A DNA stretch of 64,000 nt from Candidatus Aenigmatarchaeota archaeon (lineage in GTDB: Archaea > Aenigmatarchaeota > Aenigmatarchaeia > QMZP01 > QMZT01): contig JAFGCI010000002.1 in NCBI GenBank assembly GCA_016932735.1, positions 173,383 to 237,382 of the forward strand, given 5' to 3'. Below are positions 42,854-52,800 of the stretch, one piece after another. The notes beneath the pieces were generated by a model that saw only the letters and a program-made list of their open reading frames with translations, made no database searches and was not told the DNA's origin. The number at the start of each line of letters is the position of its first letter. The stretch's first letter is position 1. Made by a program: the position numbers and the translations under genes.

Positions 42854-43114
42854 TTAACCTTCAACAGAAATCTCTTTCCCGAGAGCCGTTCCCGGAAGCC
42901 CCTTCTCCATTACAGCCTTGACAGCCCCGCTGTTGCCGTGAACCTTTTTGACTTCGCCGTTGATTTTCTTTCCTGCAGGAGATGTCCAGACAATCTTCCT
43001 TCCAACAATCTTGGAGGCCGCATCCTTGGACTTGACTCCTGCAAGCTCGACAACTACATGATTTCCTTTCTTCGAGGTCTTGCCTCCGCAAAAGTTCACA
43101 ACAACTGCTTTCAT
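42854..43114 (-). CDS. rpl35ae: Ribosomal protein L35Ae
   Basis: 86 aa. Beta-barrel ribosomal protein with VVELAGVKSKDAASKIVGRK, then VWTSPAGKKINGEVKKVHGNSG, the diagnostic L35Ae core. Found in some archaea and all eukaryotes. CCTTTTAAAAG about 50 nt upstream on the minus strand is a likely TATA box. S17e follows at 3 nt. Confidence 0.93.
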   Translation of the reverse strand: MKAVVVNFCGGKTSKKGNHVVVELAGVKSKDAASKIVGRKIVWTSPAGKKINGEVKKVHGNSGAVKAVMEKGLPGTALGKEISVEG

Positions 43115-43207
43115 ATCAAAACCTATCGGTTAAGAGTGTATAACTATATGGTGGGTTACTTTTAAAAGGTTTCTTGTATTTTGTGTTAGATTTATGTCAA
43201 TTTAACG

Positions 43208-44086
43208 TTAGACAGGGAAAATTATGCTCGCTAAATCAAACTGGGCCGAAATTACATATAGTGCATAGCCCAAGACTGTAAGGATTATTGAATGTTTTGC
43301 CCCGGCTACAATTGATGCCTCTGCCATCTTGCCTGTGGCAAGTCCTGCGAATATCCCCTCTATCAGGATGAAATTCAGGAATGCAGCGGAATAAACGCTG
43401 CCCTGCATCTGCCTTTGTGCCTCGCTTGTCTCCTGAAATCCTCCCACATCCCCCATACCCGGAACAGTGACGTTAAGGGCAGGGATAAGGAAAGTCTGAA
43501 GAACAATGAGTATGAAAACAAAAACAAAATATATCAGGTACAATGTCATGACCTGGGACTGTACAGAAGCCGACCTTTCCTTCTTTATCTTGTTGATTTC
43601 AATAAGCGACTGGCTTATTGCTTTAAGGGTGTCAGCTATTTTACCGCCGACCCCATAGGTCTCGATTATAGTCGTTACCGACCTGGAAATGTTCCTGTTC
43701 TGAAGCTTCTTGGCAAATATCCTCAGAGCATCCTGGAATGGGACTCCCCACTCGACCTTGGCCGCCATCTCCTTTATGTAAGGGCTAAGATACCTGTAGT
43801 TCTTATCTGATATGCTGGCAAGCCCTATGGGAAGAGTCATTCCGGCATTTATCGATTCCGTAAGGTCTGCCATGAACATGATGAACATATCCTCCATCTC
43901 CCTGTTCCTCAGGTAACGGGAATAAAATATGAGGAAGGAGGGAACTATGGCAATGAGGCCTCCGACTATATCCACGAACGTTCCAAACGGCACTATTATA
44001 GGTGACAGGTACAGCGTATTGAATAGCACTATCAAAGCCCCAATCGAGACAAAAACCATCTCCTTTAAAAGTTCTTTCCTTAGCAT
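43208..44086 (-). CDS. Type II secretion/pilus platform protein, GspF/TadC domain (copy 1)
   Basis: 292 aa. An N-terminal TM pair, a cytoplasmic helical T2SSF domain (ADLTESINAGMTLPIGLASI, then FQDALRIFAKKLQNRNISR and GVGGKIADTLKAISQSLIEI) and C-terminal TM helices. GspF/TadC-type proteins anchor the assembly ATPase of pili or type II secretion systems. It follows the second copy by 3 nt. The matching ATPase and prepilin peptidase are not in this window, so they must lie elsewhere. Confidence 0.88.
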   Translation of the reverse strand: MLRKELLKEMVFVSIGALIVLFNTLYLSPIIVPFGTFVDIVGGLIAIVPSFLIFYSRYLRNREMEDMFIMFMADLTESINAGMTLPIGLASISDKNYRYLSPYIKEMAAKVEWGVPFQDALRIFAKKLQNRNISRSVTTIIETYGVGGKIADTLKAISQSLIEINKIKKERSASVQSQVMTLYLIYFVFVFILIVLQTFLIPALNVTVPGMGDVGGFQETSEAQRQMQGSVYSAAFLNFILIEGIFAGLATGKMAEASIVAGAKHSIILTVLGYALYVISAQFDLASIIFPV

Positions 44087-44089
44087 ATC

Positions 44090-44977
44090 TTACACATTCG
44101 GGTATGTTATATGGATGAAGGCTATGAATGCCACATTCAGTAATGGCAATACCAGCCATGTTATGACGAACATGAGGTCCTGAATGCTCATTCCCATGAT
44201 TTCCCCGCCGATGATGCTCATCGTGGCCAACAATGAAATCATCATGAGCGGTGCCGCCACAAGAAGGACAGTATAAATATCAGCATATGTTGCCAGCGTT
44301 TTCACGTATTTCTCCCTCTTTATCCTGTAGTCGAATAATGCTTTTTCCGCCATTGAATTCAGGTAAGTGACAAGGTCTCCGCCGCTCTGGACAGTCGATA
44401 CTATTCCGCTAAGAAGCGATTTGAAGTCAGTTGAGGGTGTTTTATTCTCAACATCCTTTATGGCATCGATATAGTTCATTCCGAAGGTCTTGATGTTCCT
44501 CATTATTGTCTTGGCGTCCTCAGACACCTCGCCGTATTCAGTAAAACTGGAAATGAGACCGAACATGAAATCTATCGGAATTCCTGCAGAAGCGACAGCC
44601 GACATATGTATTGTTGCAAAGGGGAGGTTGTTATCAATGGATTTTCTCCTGCTGTCTTCCCTTTCAATCGGATATATATAGAATAGTAACAGGGTCGTCG
44701 ATGTTGTAAGGACGCACATGGAGAACAAAAACACGTAAAAATAAAGGGCCTCAATTATGAAAATCTGGCTCATTGCATATACTCCCAAAGCCGTTGCAAA
44801 AAGAACAAGAATGGCTGTCAGGGCTGACATCGATACCCATGCCTTGACAAGGATTCCCATGTTCGCGTTTCTCATGTGTTCCTGCAGATGGTCGAAAGTC
44901 TTCTTGTTCTTATCATAAGCCCATCCGAAGAATAGGACCGATATCCGCTTATATTTGGAAAAGAACAGATTAGCCAT
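44090..44977 (-). CDS. Type II secretion/pilus platform protein, GspF/TadB domain (copy 2)
   Basis: 295 aa. Two N-terminal TM helices near residues 50-115, a T2SSF domain with FATIHMSAVASAGIPIDFMFGLI and FKSLLSGIVSTVQSGGDLVTYL, then three C-terminal TM helices. It is the first of the two-gene platform pair; two consecutive T2SSF genes are the TadB/TadC arrangement. It is divergent from the 7S RNA gene. Confidence 0.88.
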   Translation of the reverse strand: MANLFFSKYKRISVLFFGWAYDKNKKTFDHLQEHMRNANMGILVKAWVSMSALTAILVLFATALGVYAMSQIFIIEALYFYVFLFSMCVLTTSTTLLLFYIYPIEREDSRRKSIDNNLPFATIHMSAVASAGIPIDFMFGLISSFTEYGEVSEDAKTIMRNIKTFGMNYIDAIKDVENKTPSTDFKSLLSGIVSTVQSGGDLVTYLNSMAEKALFDYRIKREKYVKTLATYADIYTVLLVAAPLMMISLLATMSIIGGEIMGMSIQDLMFVITWLVLPLLNVAFIAFIHITYPNV

Positions 44978-45054
44978 GTTAAATTATTGAAAATCGGCGA
45001 ATATATAATTAGAAAATATTGCTTCTTTTAAAAACTATTATTCAAATTATTACT

Positions 45055-45330
45055 GCAGAGGCTGGATCGGGGGGCCAGGCGTACCCTGTTACTGCAAACC
45101 GTCTTTATGGCAGGATCGAGACCTTCGGGCGGCAGCAATCGTATATGGATGCCCGCTGATTTGACGTTGAGGCCCTGTCCTGCCGGATCGTTATCATGGT
45201 GAAACGGGTCAGGCCCTGACCGGAGCAGCCCTAAGCTATGGCATTGATGCTGGCGGGGTCGCAGGGAAGAGAAGAATCGGCGATCAGCTGAAATGTATGA
45301 TACTGTCCACCGAGGGACCGCCTCTGCTTT
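45055..45330 (+). ncRNA. ffs: 7S signal recognition particle RNA
   Basis: The ends GCAGAGGC (45055) and GCCTCTGC (45320) pair as archaeal helix 1. The 5' domain has GGGGGGCCAGGCGTACCCTG, typical of archaeal 7S RNA, and the S domain has GGTCAGG...GGAGCAGCC with the SRP54-binding AGCAGC asymmetric loop. The apical loop of helix 8 reads CCCUGACCGG rather than the usual GNAR tetraloop. TTTTAAAAAC is about 25 nt upstream as a TATA box. Its protein partner SRP54 is encoded at 3037..4380; SRP19 is not in the window. There is no other gene in 44978..45474. Confidence 0.92.
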
Positions 45331-45360
45331 CACAATTATGTTATTTGTTTTTGTGAAAGC
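45326..45360 (+). terminator. Inverted repeat with T-rich loop at the 7S RNA 3' end
   Basis: GCTTTCACAA and TTGTGAAAGC are perfect 10-bp arms around TTATGTTATTTGTTT. It begins on the last bases of the 7S RNA. The T-tract in the loop is a plausible archaeal stop signal, with the stem as an accessory. Confidence 0.5.
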
Positions 45361-45474
45361 TCTGCCCTGCTAATTGATTATATCGATTATTTTATCTACT
45401 CTCAGGTTTCACCTGTGGGATTACATATTAAATTGTATTTATCAACAAATTCTCCCATATTTAAAACAGGTATT

Positions 45475-46221
45475 ATGATGGACAAAAAAATCATTGCTGT
45501 TGTGGTTTTTCTTATAATAGGGTTCTTCATGGGCTTCATGGCTAACTCAAAGACCACTGTTATTTATGAGGAGATAGATGCTCTCAGTTCATTGAGCTTC
45601 AGTTACGATAAGCCCATGAAAACAGCTTCCATAAGGGTTCCCGCCGTTGATGAGAACAAGGAAGGTCTGACAACCATCCTGAAGGTCGAAATAATCCCCG
45701 GGAAGGGCCGTATTTTAGCTAATATTGACAGGATGCTGTACGAGCCGGACACGCAGAATTCCGTGCGCATAGCCTATAATGTTGCCTCGGAAAGGATCGG
45801 GATTGACCTTTCCAACTATGACATAATTTACACTGTTGAAACCGATGCGACCGCTATAGAAGGCCCTTCAGCGGGAGCTGCTGTCGCTGCGGCCACGATT
45901 GCCGCTCTTCTGGGAAAGGGCATAAAAGAAGATGTCATGATAACAGGGGCAATAAACCATGACGGGACCATTGGTCCTGTCTCCAATGTAATGGAGAAGG
46001 CACATGCTGTTGCAGATATGGGCATCCATACGCTTCTTGTCCCGTTGACACAAGGATCAATGGATAAGTTCGAGACGACCAGATACTGCGAGGAGATTGG
46101 TAATTCCAGCATCTGCATGGATGAGGAAATCCCCCAGAAGTCAAGCCTTAGTGATTTAACCGGAATAGAAGTCATAGAAGTCGTTGATATTGATGATGCT
46201 CTGGAATACCTTCTGGAATGA
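45475..46221 (+). CDS. Membrane-tethered Lon-like (S16) protease
   Basis: 248 aa from ATG 45475. One N-terminal TM anchor (IIAVVVFLIIGFFMGFMA), then an extracytoplasmic Lon proteolytic domain. Catalytic Ser about residue 132 in EGPSAGAAV and Lys about residue 175 in NVMEKAHAV, a spacing of 43 as in Lon. No AAA domain, so it is not an ATP-dependent Lon. It abuts the convergent 1175-aa membrane protein and may process cluster proteins outside the membrane. Confidence 0.85.
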   Translation: MMDKKIIAVVVFLIIGFFMGFMANSKTTVIYEEIDALSSLSFSYDKPMKTASIRVPAVDENKEGLTTILKVEIIPGKGRILANIDRMLYEPDTQNSVRIAYNVASERIGIDLSNYDIIYTVETDATAIEGPSAGAAVAAATIAALLGKGIKEDVMITGAINHDGTIGPVSNVMEKAHAVADMGIHTLLVPLTQGSMDKFETTRYCEEIGNSSICMDEEIPQKSSLSDLTGIEVIEVVDIDDALEYLLE

Positions 46222-46222
46222 T

Positions 46223-49200
46223 TTATAATGGTTCAGGTTTCTTTGTCTGAAGATTTATTTTCATATTATCTGATATTGTCACAGTTCCTCCTCCCGGAAC
46301 TTCTGTCAGGGTTCCTGATATAGTCACCGTCTGCCCGTCGGTTAGTGGAAGGTTTCTGAATATCGTTGTTGTGTCTGTAGTGATTATAATGTTCCCGCTT
46401 GAGCCGCTGAATCCTCCGGGATAAGAAGTTCCACTTACATCAACATTGAAATTCGCAGGGTTCGCCTCAAGCTTTACGCCCTGCGTTATTGTCTTGTACT
46501 TTACTTTAAGCGTGTAAGCGCCTGCTGAACCTGTTATCTCAGTACTGGAACTTCCGAAATCCGGCTCAAATCTTATCGAAGCAGAGTCACCTGCAACCAT
46601 GTCGTTTGACGTGTTTTCAAGTTTTGCAAGCGATACGGATTGATAGTTTATAGACCAGTGCGGCGGATTCACAGTCAATATGGTTTCATATCCGGCTATG
46701 AACGAGTATTCGTTTCCCGTTGAAGGGTCTCTTACCATGACCATTTTCTCCCCTGTCATGGGTATGTAACTGCCAGCGATTCTCGGTATCGGTACGGGGT
46801 CCGGAACATCCGTCCATATTACCTGATAAACAGGGACTGAGAAGCCTTGAATCGGGTTGCAGCCGGAGATACAATCAACTGGTATTCCAGTAGTCATCCA
46901 CATAGTGATGGTTTTACTGTTAGGCTCATAACCTCCTATAGTAATGTTGTTGACAGTTTGCACGGGCTGCGGTTTGAGCTTTTCAAGTGTGTCTTTTGTA
47001 GGCTCTGCGACATATGTACACTCAAAATCCATGATTTCTATGAATATGGGCCAACCGTTGGTATCAGTTTCAAACCACATGACAGCCTCAAATTCATTTC
47101 CTTCGTAATCTTTGAGCCCTATTGTTGTCTTTGCCCTTATCTTGTTGTAGCCCCCTGTTCCGTTCGGCTTCAGGACTACATTGTACCATTCGTTACTATG
47201 ACGCAGGCCATCTGTTGTAATCGTCTTGCAGTTTATGAAGTTGTTTGTATCACACATAGCGTGTATTGCTGTCGTGAATTCCACTGTGGATGTGTTGGTA
47301 GCAGGATCGCGGTCGTATGTAGTGTTATCTACTTTGGGAAGAAGCCTTCTTTCAAGCCTTTCCCTGACGTAATCCTCCTCGCCGAAGCAGGCGGTCTGGA
47401 AAGACGTTCTTGTATCGTAGTTCTCCCATGATGTTATAGAGTAGCTTGCGTTGGCTTCTATTGTGAATGTCTTCTCCGGTCCGGTCATTTCGAATATGCC
47501 TTTATCAAAGTAGCAGAACACGGACCTCTGGTTATTGTCTTTTCTGAATCTCCATGTAGCCTCAACGCCCTGCGTCCCGTCCCCGACATCATATCTGTTC
47601 ATGAATACGGGTTTGACTGAGCATTTTTCATTAAGGATTGCTATATCGGTTATATAGAAGGGAAGTTTGAGTGTGACCTCTGCTTCGTTTATCTCGGTTC
47701 TCTGCCTGGTGATGGTAAGGTTGAAGCCGACGAAGAATGGAGTTCCTGCAGGTATAGGCTGTTCCATCGTCCCTAAGTTGAGCTTCACGGGTCCGGTCGT
47801 CATTGTCGACTGCACAGAGCTTCTTGAGAATTTGCTGTCCCTTGAAAGCTCTCTCCATTTTTCATCGCTTATGAACTTTATCTGCATTGCGGAATCTGTC
47901 GAGTATCTGTATGTCTCCCTAACCCTGAAAGATATGTACCTGAGCGCATCGGCCCAGCCCTTGAGCCTGTCCATATCCATCTCATATATCTCCCTTGCTG
48001 TAACGGTGCCCATTTCATTCTTCGGGAGCTTGTTTGCGATGGAATCCATCTTGCCTTTAATCAGGATGGATTCTGTCGTTCCGGAGTAATCAAAGAATAT
48101 TTTCTGAAGCATCGAACATGTCATTTCTCCTATTATGAAGACGGGCTGTATTTCTCCGCGTGCCATGTCAGTTGAAGCGGGAATGTAATCCCACTTGAAG
48201 AATTCTTTTCCTGTTTTCTTGTCGTTTTCAATAGGTTCCGGATTCCTCGAAATTATGACCCCGTTCTCATCCCTTAGAAGGAAGCCATCAAGAGTGCTCA
48301 TTATCTCCAGACTTTCAAGGGTCGCGTCTCTTACACCCTTGTTGTTTAGCTCAAAACGGATGGTGAATGGAGCCCCTGGGTATATGACATCTGCCTGGAG
48401 TCCTGATATCTCCAGTCCGTACGCTCCGGTAGAGCCGTCGGGATTCTTTGCATACCCCCCGTCCATAATCTGGGTGGCAAATCCCATTGGATTTGTTACC
48501 ATGGTGTATGAGGAGCCGAAAGTATTGGACAGCCCTCCGAACATATCTCCCAAAGGAGAGAGCGTATTTTGCATAGTATTTTCAACTGTAGGCCACCACT
48601 GTCCGAACATGGCCATTCCTATCGCATCCCCACCCGGTCCTGTGGTACCGAACAATATAAGAGCTACAACAAGTAGTATAGTTCCTATTTTCGGTATATC
48701 TTCAACCGCCGAGAAGAGTCCTGAAAGGAACGACATCCCCCATATCAGGTAGAATACCAGCATTGACGTCTGGCCGAGGCCCCATCCGGCCTCTCCGAAT
48801 ATTGTAAGTGTTCCCGTGACCATCAGGAATATCATGACCATTCCCACAAGGAATATTATCTTGTAGAACATATCCTCGCCGCCGGACCTGATAGCATCCG
48901 TCGCCTCGCCCCTTCTTATGGGAGGCACCGCAAGGAACAGTATCCCCATGAACATAAGAACCGTCGACTGGAAGAGATTGCCGAAAACCCATATAGAAAG
49001 GACAACGACTCCGAGGAACATCCTCATGAAGGATTTGATGAAATCGTCCGACCTTCCTTCCTTGAATTCGACCGGAAGGGCGCTGTAGCCGGCAAATCCC
49101 ACTATAAGCATTATCAGTGCCGAGAACGGCAGGTTGGATGTATAAAGCGCATACATTCCAAGTACCAGTGCAACCAGCTGCATCTGTGCCTTCAGGATGG

Positions 49201-49750
49201 ACGAAGTCCGTCCTTTCCAGAGCATCAGCTGCCTTCCCATTCCCGTGGTCACATACTCGCTTTCCGCCCCGGGAAGTATTATGGACAATGCATATACGCC
49301 CAGAGCTATTGAAACAAGCTGGGACTGTATGAAAGCCCCGAAAAGTATGCCGAATACGCCTGTGACGAAGGCTCCTCCTACCCTCGGCTTCACTGTGTTG
49401 GAGCCGCGCGCCATGTCCCAGAATCTTCCTGTCTTTGCGACGTTAGGAAGGCCTCCAAGGCCCTGAATTCCGTATGAGATTGGATTGGTTCCCCAGTGCT
49501 TCTTTATCTTTGGCGGGACGCTGCCTTCAGGGGCGTATCCCTGTCCGACTGCCCTATTATCGAACCTCCTTTTGGCTTTTGTTGCGAACCACTCGCTCCT
49601 GGCGGCATCATGCATGTCCATTCTTTGAAATACGTGGCCTGTCATGTATCCGATAGGCCTGTCAATGAACATTTTTACTGCTACGTCTATGGGGGTCAGA
49701 GCCTTATCTAACAATTCGCCAATTTTCTTACCAAACGCTCCGCCTGGCAT
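46223..49750 (-). CDS. Large polytopic membrane protein with beta-rich ectodomain
   Basis: 1175 aa, no family recognised. Residues ~20-60 contain LTPIDVAVKMFIDRPIGYMT and GHVFQRMDMHDAARSEWF, a module also present alone in the 51-aa gene at 53799. About eight to ten TM helices span ~115-420, then ~750 extracytoplasmic residues with repeated beta/Ig-like segments and scattered Cys pairs. This N-in, polytopic, giant-ectodomain layout recalls VirB6-like or scaffold proteins, without detectable sequence identity. Last gene of a long minus-strand run, convergent with the Lon-like protease. Confidence 0.7.
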   Translation of the reverse strand: MPGGAFGKKIGELLDKALTPIDVAVKMFIDRPIGYMTGHVFQRMDMHDAARSEWFATKAKRRFDNRAVGQGYAPEGSVPPKIKKHWGTNPISYGIQGLGGLPNVAKTGRFWDMARGSNTVKPRVGGAFVTGVFGILFGAFIQSQLVSIALGVYALSIILPGAESEYVTTGMGRQLMLWKGRTSSILKAQMQLVALVLGMYALYTSNLPFSALIMLIVGFAGYSALPVEFKEGRSDDFIKSFMRMFLGVVVLSIWVFGNLFQSTVLMFMGILFLAVPPIRRGEATDAIRSGGEDMFYKIIFLVGMVMIFLMVTGTLTIFGEAGWGLGQTSMLVFYLIWGMSFLSGLFSAVEDIPKIGTILLVVALILFGTTGPGGDAIGMAMFGQWWPTVENTMQNTLSPLGDMFGGLSNTFGSSYTMVTNPMGFATQIMDGGYAKNPDGSTGAYGLEISGLQADVIYPGAPFTIRFELNNKGVRDATLESLEIMSTLDGFLLRDENGVIISRNPEPIENDKKTGKEFFKWDYIPASTDMARGEIQPVFIIGEMTCSMLQKIFFDYSGTTESILIKGKMDSIANKLPKNEMGTVTAREIYEMDMDRLKGWADALRYISFRVRETYRYSTDSAMQIKFISDEKWRELSRDSKFSRSSVQSTMTTGPVKLNLGTMEQPIPAGTPFFVGFNLTITRQRTEINEAEVTLKLPFYITDIAILNEKCSVKPVFMNRYDVGDGTQGVEATWRFRKDNNQRSVFCYFDKGIFEMTGPEKTFTIEANASYSITSWENYDTRTSFQTACFGEEDYVRERLERRLLPKVDNTTYDRDPATNTSTVEFTTAIHAMCDTNNFINCKTITTDGLRHSNEWYNVVLKPNGTGGYNKIRAKTTIGLKDYEGNEFEAVMWFETDTNGWPIFIEIMDFECTYVAEPTKDTLEKLKPQPVQTVNNITIGGYEPNSKTITMWMTTGIPVDCISGCNPIQGFSVPVYQVIWTDVPDPVPIPRIAGSYIPMTGEKMVMVRDPSTGNEYSFIAGYETILTVNPPHWSINYQSVSLAKLENTSNDMVAGDSASIRFEPDFGSSSTEITGSAGAYTLKVKYKTITQGVKLEANPANFNVDVSGTSYPGGFSGSSGNIIITTDTTTIFRNLPLTDGQTVTISGTLTEVPGGGTVTISDNMKINLQTKKPEPL

Positions 49751-49855
49751 TAGTCTACCTTCCTCTCCATAACGCTATCTATTAATTCTTGAATTTCATC
49801 CGATATAAGGGTTTTGGATTGAATTGGAAATTTAAGAGAAAGAGGCTGTTATAAG

Positions 49856-52800
49856 TTAAATAGGCAAAAGGCTTGTTAAAAACCGCCTAAAAATTTCCAA
49901 TATGGTTCCTGGCAGACTTGGAATGAAATTAACAATAAGTCCTAGCGTAGCTGCCACCAATTCAGTCAGAATATCTTTTGTTACATCGAGTATGGGTGAG
50001 AGTATATTATCAATAACGGGTCTGAATGTTATTCTAATGACCTCCTTATTGGCGTCTATAACAATATTTGTCCAGTCCTTCGCAACCGGTGTTACATAAT
50101 CGACGATTATTTTACTTCCCTCTCCTTTAACGACATGATATGTAGCCATTATCGGACCGTCCTGACCCTGGCCGTCAGACCCGCGCATCAATACTATATA
50201 GACCTCCATGCCTGAATCAAGTGCAGTGTTTATCCTGTCTATGTTCTTTTTCATGACCTCTCTTTCGACCCAGGGGAAACATTTTTCAAAAAGCTCCGCT
50301 CCGGTAATTGCCACCTTTCCAGTTCCTGAAATAGCTTTATCGACAACCACATTGCCTCCTTTCCACATACTATTCAGCGCCTGGTCAAGTCTTGGAGTTA
50401 TCTTGGCCTTGAGAATGTATTCGGCCATCGGAACGTACAATTCGGTTACCTTCCTCATTGCCTCGTTGGGCTCGTTGCCTATCAGGGGGACGGGCTTATA
50501 ATTATTGTCAAGAATAACCAGGTCTACCATTGAGTCGAAGAGCCATACCGGAAGCTCTGAGACAGTGGTGTTGGATCTTTTCATGTTGAGCCTCTTGTCA
50601 ATGGTTGCCATTACAACAAGCCTTCTTAACTCCCAATCAGACATGCCTCCTATTGTTATAGTTTTGCCGTCGACCGTCGTTATAATGGTGCCTAAAGTCA
50701 TCATTACATTGTTGCCGCCAGTGTTGCCGTTGGTCGTCGTAAGGCCAACGCCCCCTACGGCGCGCTTCTTATTGTCTTGATTAATGAATGTGACGTAAGA
50801 GTCGAAAAGCATTTCTTCCACGATTTCTATCTCAAAATTGAAGCTGAAATTCTCTGTGTTCAGGTGCGTCTCGAGTGCAGGGACAACTGTCGGGTCGCCG
50901 AGAAGGCTCCTGTCAGAGGGGAACCTTATATGGAGCTTGGTGATAGGTATCTCGAACATCTTGGTGTCCATAAGAGCTTTGCCTGTGCTTATCTCATCCT
51001 TCAGGATGTTCACAAGGAACAAGTTCCCGAAGTTGGAGTCCCTGTAGAAAAGCGTGTCATATCCTATCGTTTTCGTAAGGCCTACAGGACCTATGTGGGC
51101 AGAACCGCCCCTCCTCATCACATTTGCCCCGAAAAGCTCCGTGCCGTAGGCCCTGTAAAAGTCATTGGATAGGCAGCCTTCGGTCACTCCTATAGTTGAA
51201 TGGAGTTCGGGTATATCTTCTGAAGATATCATCGAATAGCCAAGCAGGTTCGATGTCCCGTGCTCGGTGTCTATGTATATATCGGAATCGAGTATGTCCT
51301 GGTGGACTCCGCCCCATTCCGAATATCTGCATATACCGTTAATGTCTTTATACGAGACAGAGCATTCAACTGAGAAGCCCTGGGCTTCAAGACCATCTGC
51401 AATCGTCTGCGTATAGTATGGTTCCCCGCCCGTTATGTAATTCAACATTGAAATGTCCGATAACGCTGTCAGATTGCCGTCTCTGGGGAAATATAATAGC
51501 CCGCCTGATTCGAAGCTCAGCAGCCTGTTTATGTATGATGATGAATCGGAAACCGTTATCCCCGTAATCCTTCCGACCGGTATGTCTTCGTAGCCGGATT
51601 CGCCGAAATCCTCATATACAGGCTTCAGGTTCGTAAGGAATGTGGTTCCGCCGAAGTTCGCATAATATGAATCAAGAGGCATCCTGTATTCGGTCTTTTC
51701 AATTGTCGGGCTCCTGACGTAGTATATGCTGTAAGGTATGAAATTCGGAGCAGCTATGACTGTCAGGCTTCCATTGGTCTGGTTTTTCACCAGGTCCGCC
51801 ATGCCGTTCTGCTCTATGAAGGAATCAAGCTGCCTTTTGACCTCTTTTGCATTATTCCAGACACTGTCTTCCCATTCTTTCCGGGCTTCAAAGGACACAT
51901 CATGCTCTCCCTGAAGTGCGTTGCTCATTCTTTCAGCAGCCCTCATTATCTCCTTTGCCGGAAGGTCATAAACGAGATAAATGTCATTGAATTTCATGAG
52001 TTCGTTCAGGCAGAAATCCGTATCGTTGCAGGGATTCTTGAGCCCGTTCTCAATGGCCTCAAGCACTGCCTTCTGCATATCAATGTCAAGAACATTGTTT
52101 TTGGCCACTTTTTCGGAAAGCATCACGGCATACTCCCTCACGTCCTCGCCGGAAGCTCCCGCAGATTCGTTTATGCTCTCTATATAGGATTGTATACTCT
52201 TTACCAACCTCTTGCTGTACAGGTAATCCTGCATCGAGAGAAGAGGTTCCACATTTGCGAAAACAATTATTTCGTTTTTGAGGATCGCAAGAAGGGGCGC
52301 ATTTATCGAATCGCCGCAGTAGGGCTCTGTTATCTTCCCGAAAGCTGTGTTTAAAGTGGAGTTGATGCAGTATCCATAATAAATGTCTGCCGGATTGACA
52401 AGTATCATCCTTCCGGTCTCGTTGGCCTTTGTAAGATACAGAAGCGTTTTCTGGAGTTCGTCTATTGAGCCGAAATATGTTTTATTCCCTTCGAATCCTT
52501 TATAGAGTTCTGAGAGATGCCCGTTCTTTCCTGCAAAATAGAGCATCTTGCCTTCAGTTTCATATCCTTCTATCGATTTCCTGAAAGACTCTGAAGAATC
52601 GTCTGTGAATATGAGGGGGGTGTTGATGAATGATGCAAAATGAGCTGCCAAAAGACCCATATCATAATCTACTGAGCTCGCGATTACAATGGAATCATAT
52701 CCCCTGCCCTCCCATATGATTTTGTATTCGGATGGCGTCATGAAAGACACCATATCTCCATTGAGGCCAAGGCCTGTCTCTTTGTCCAGAAGCGCGAAGC

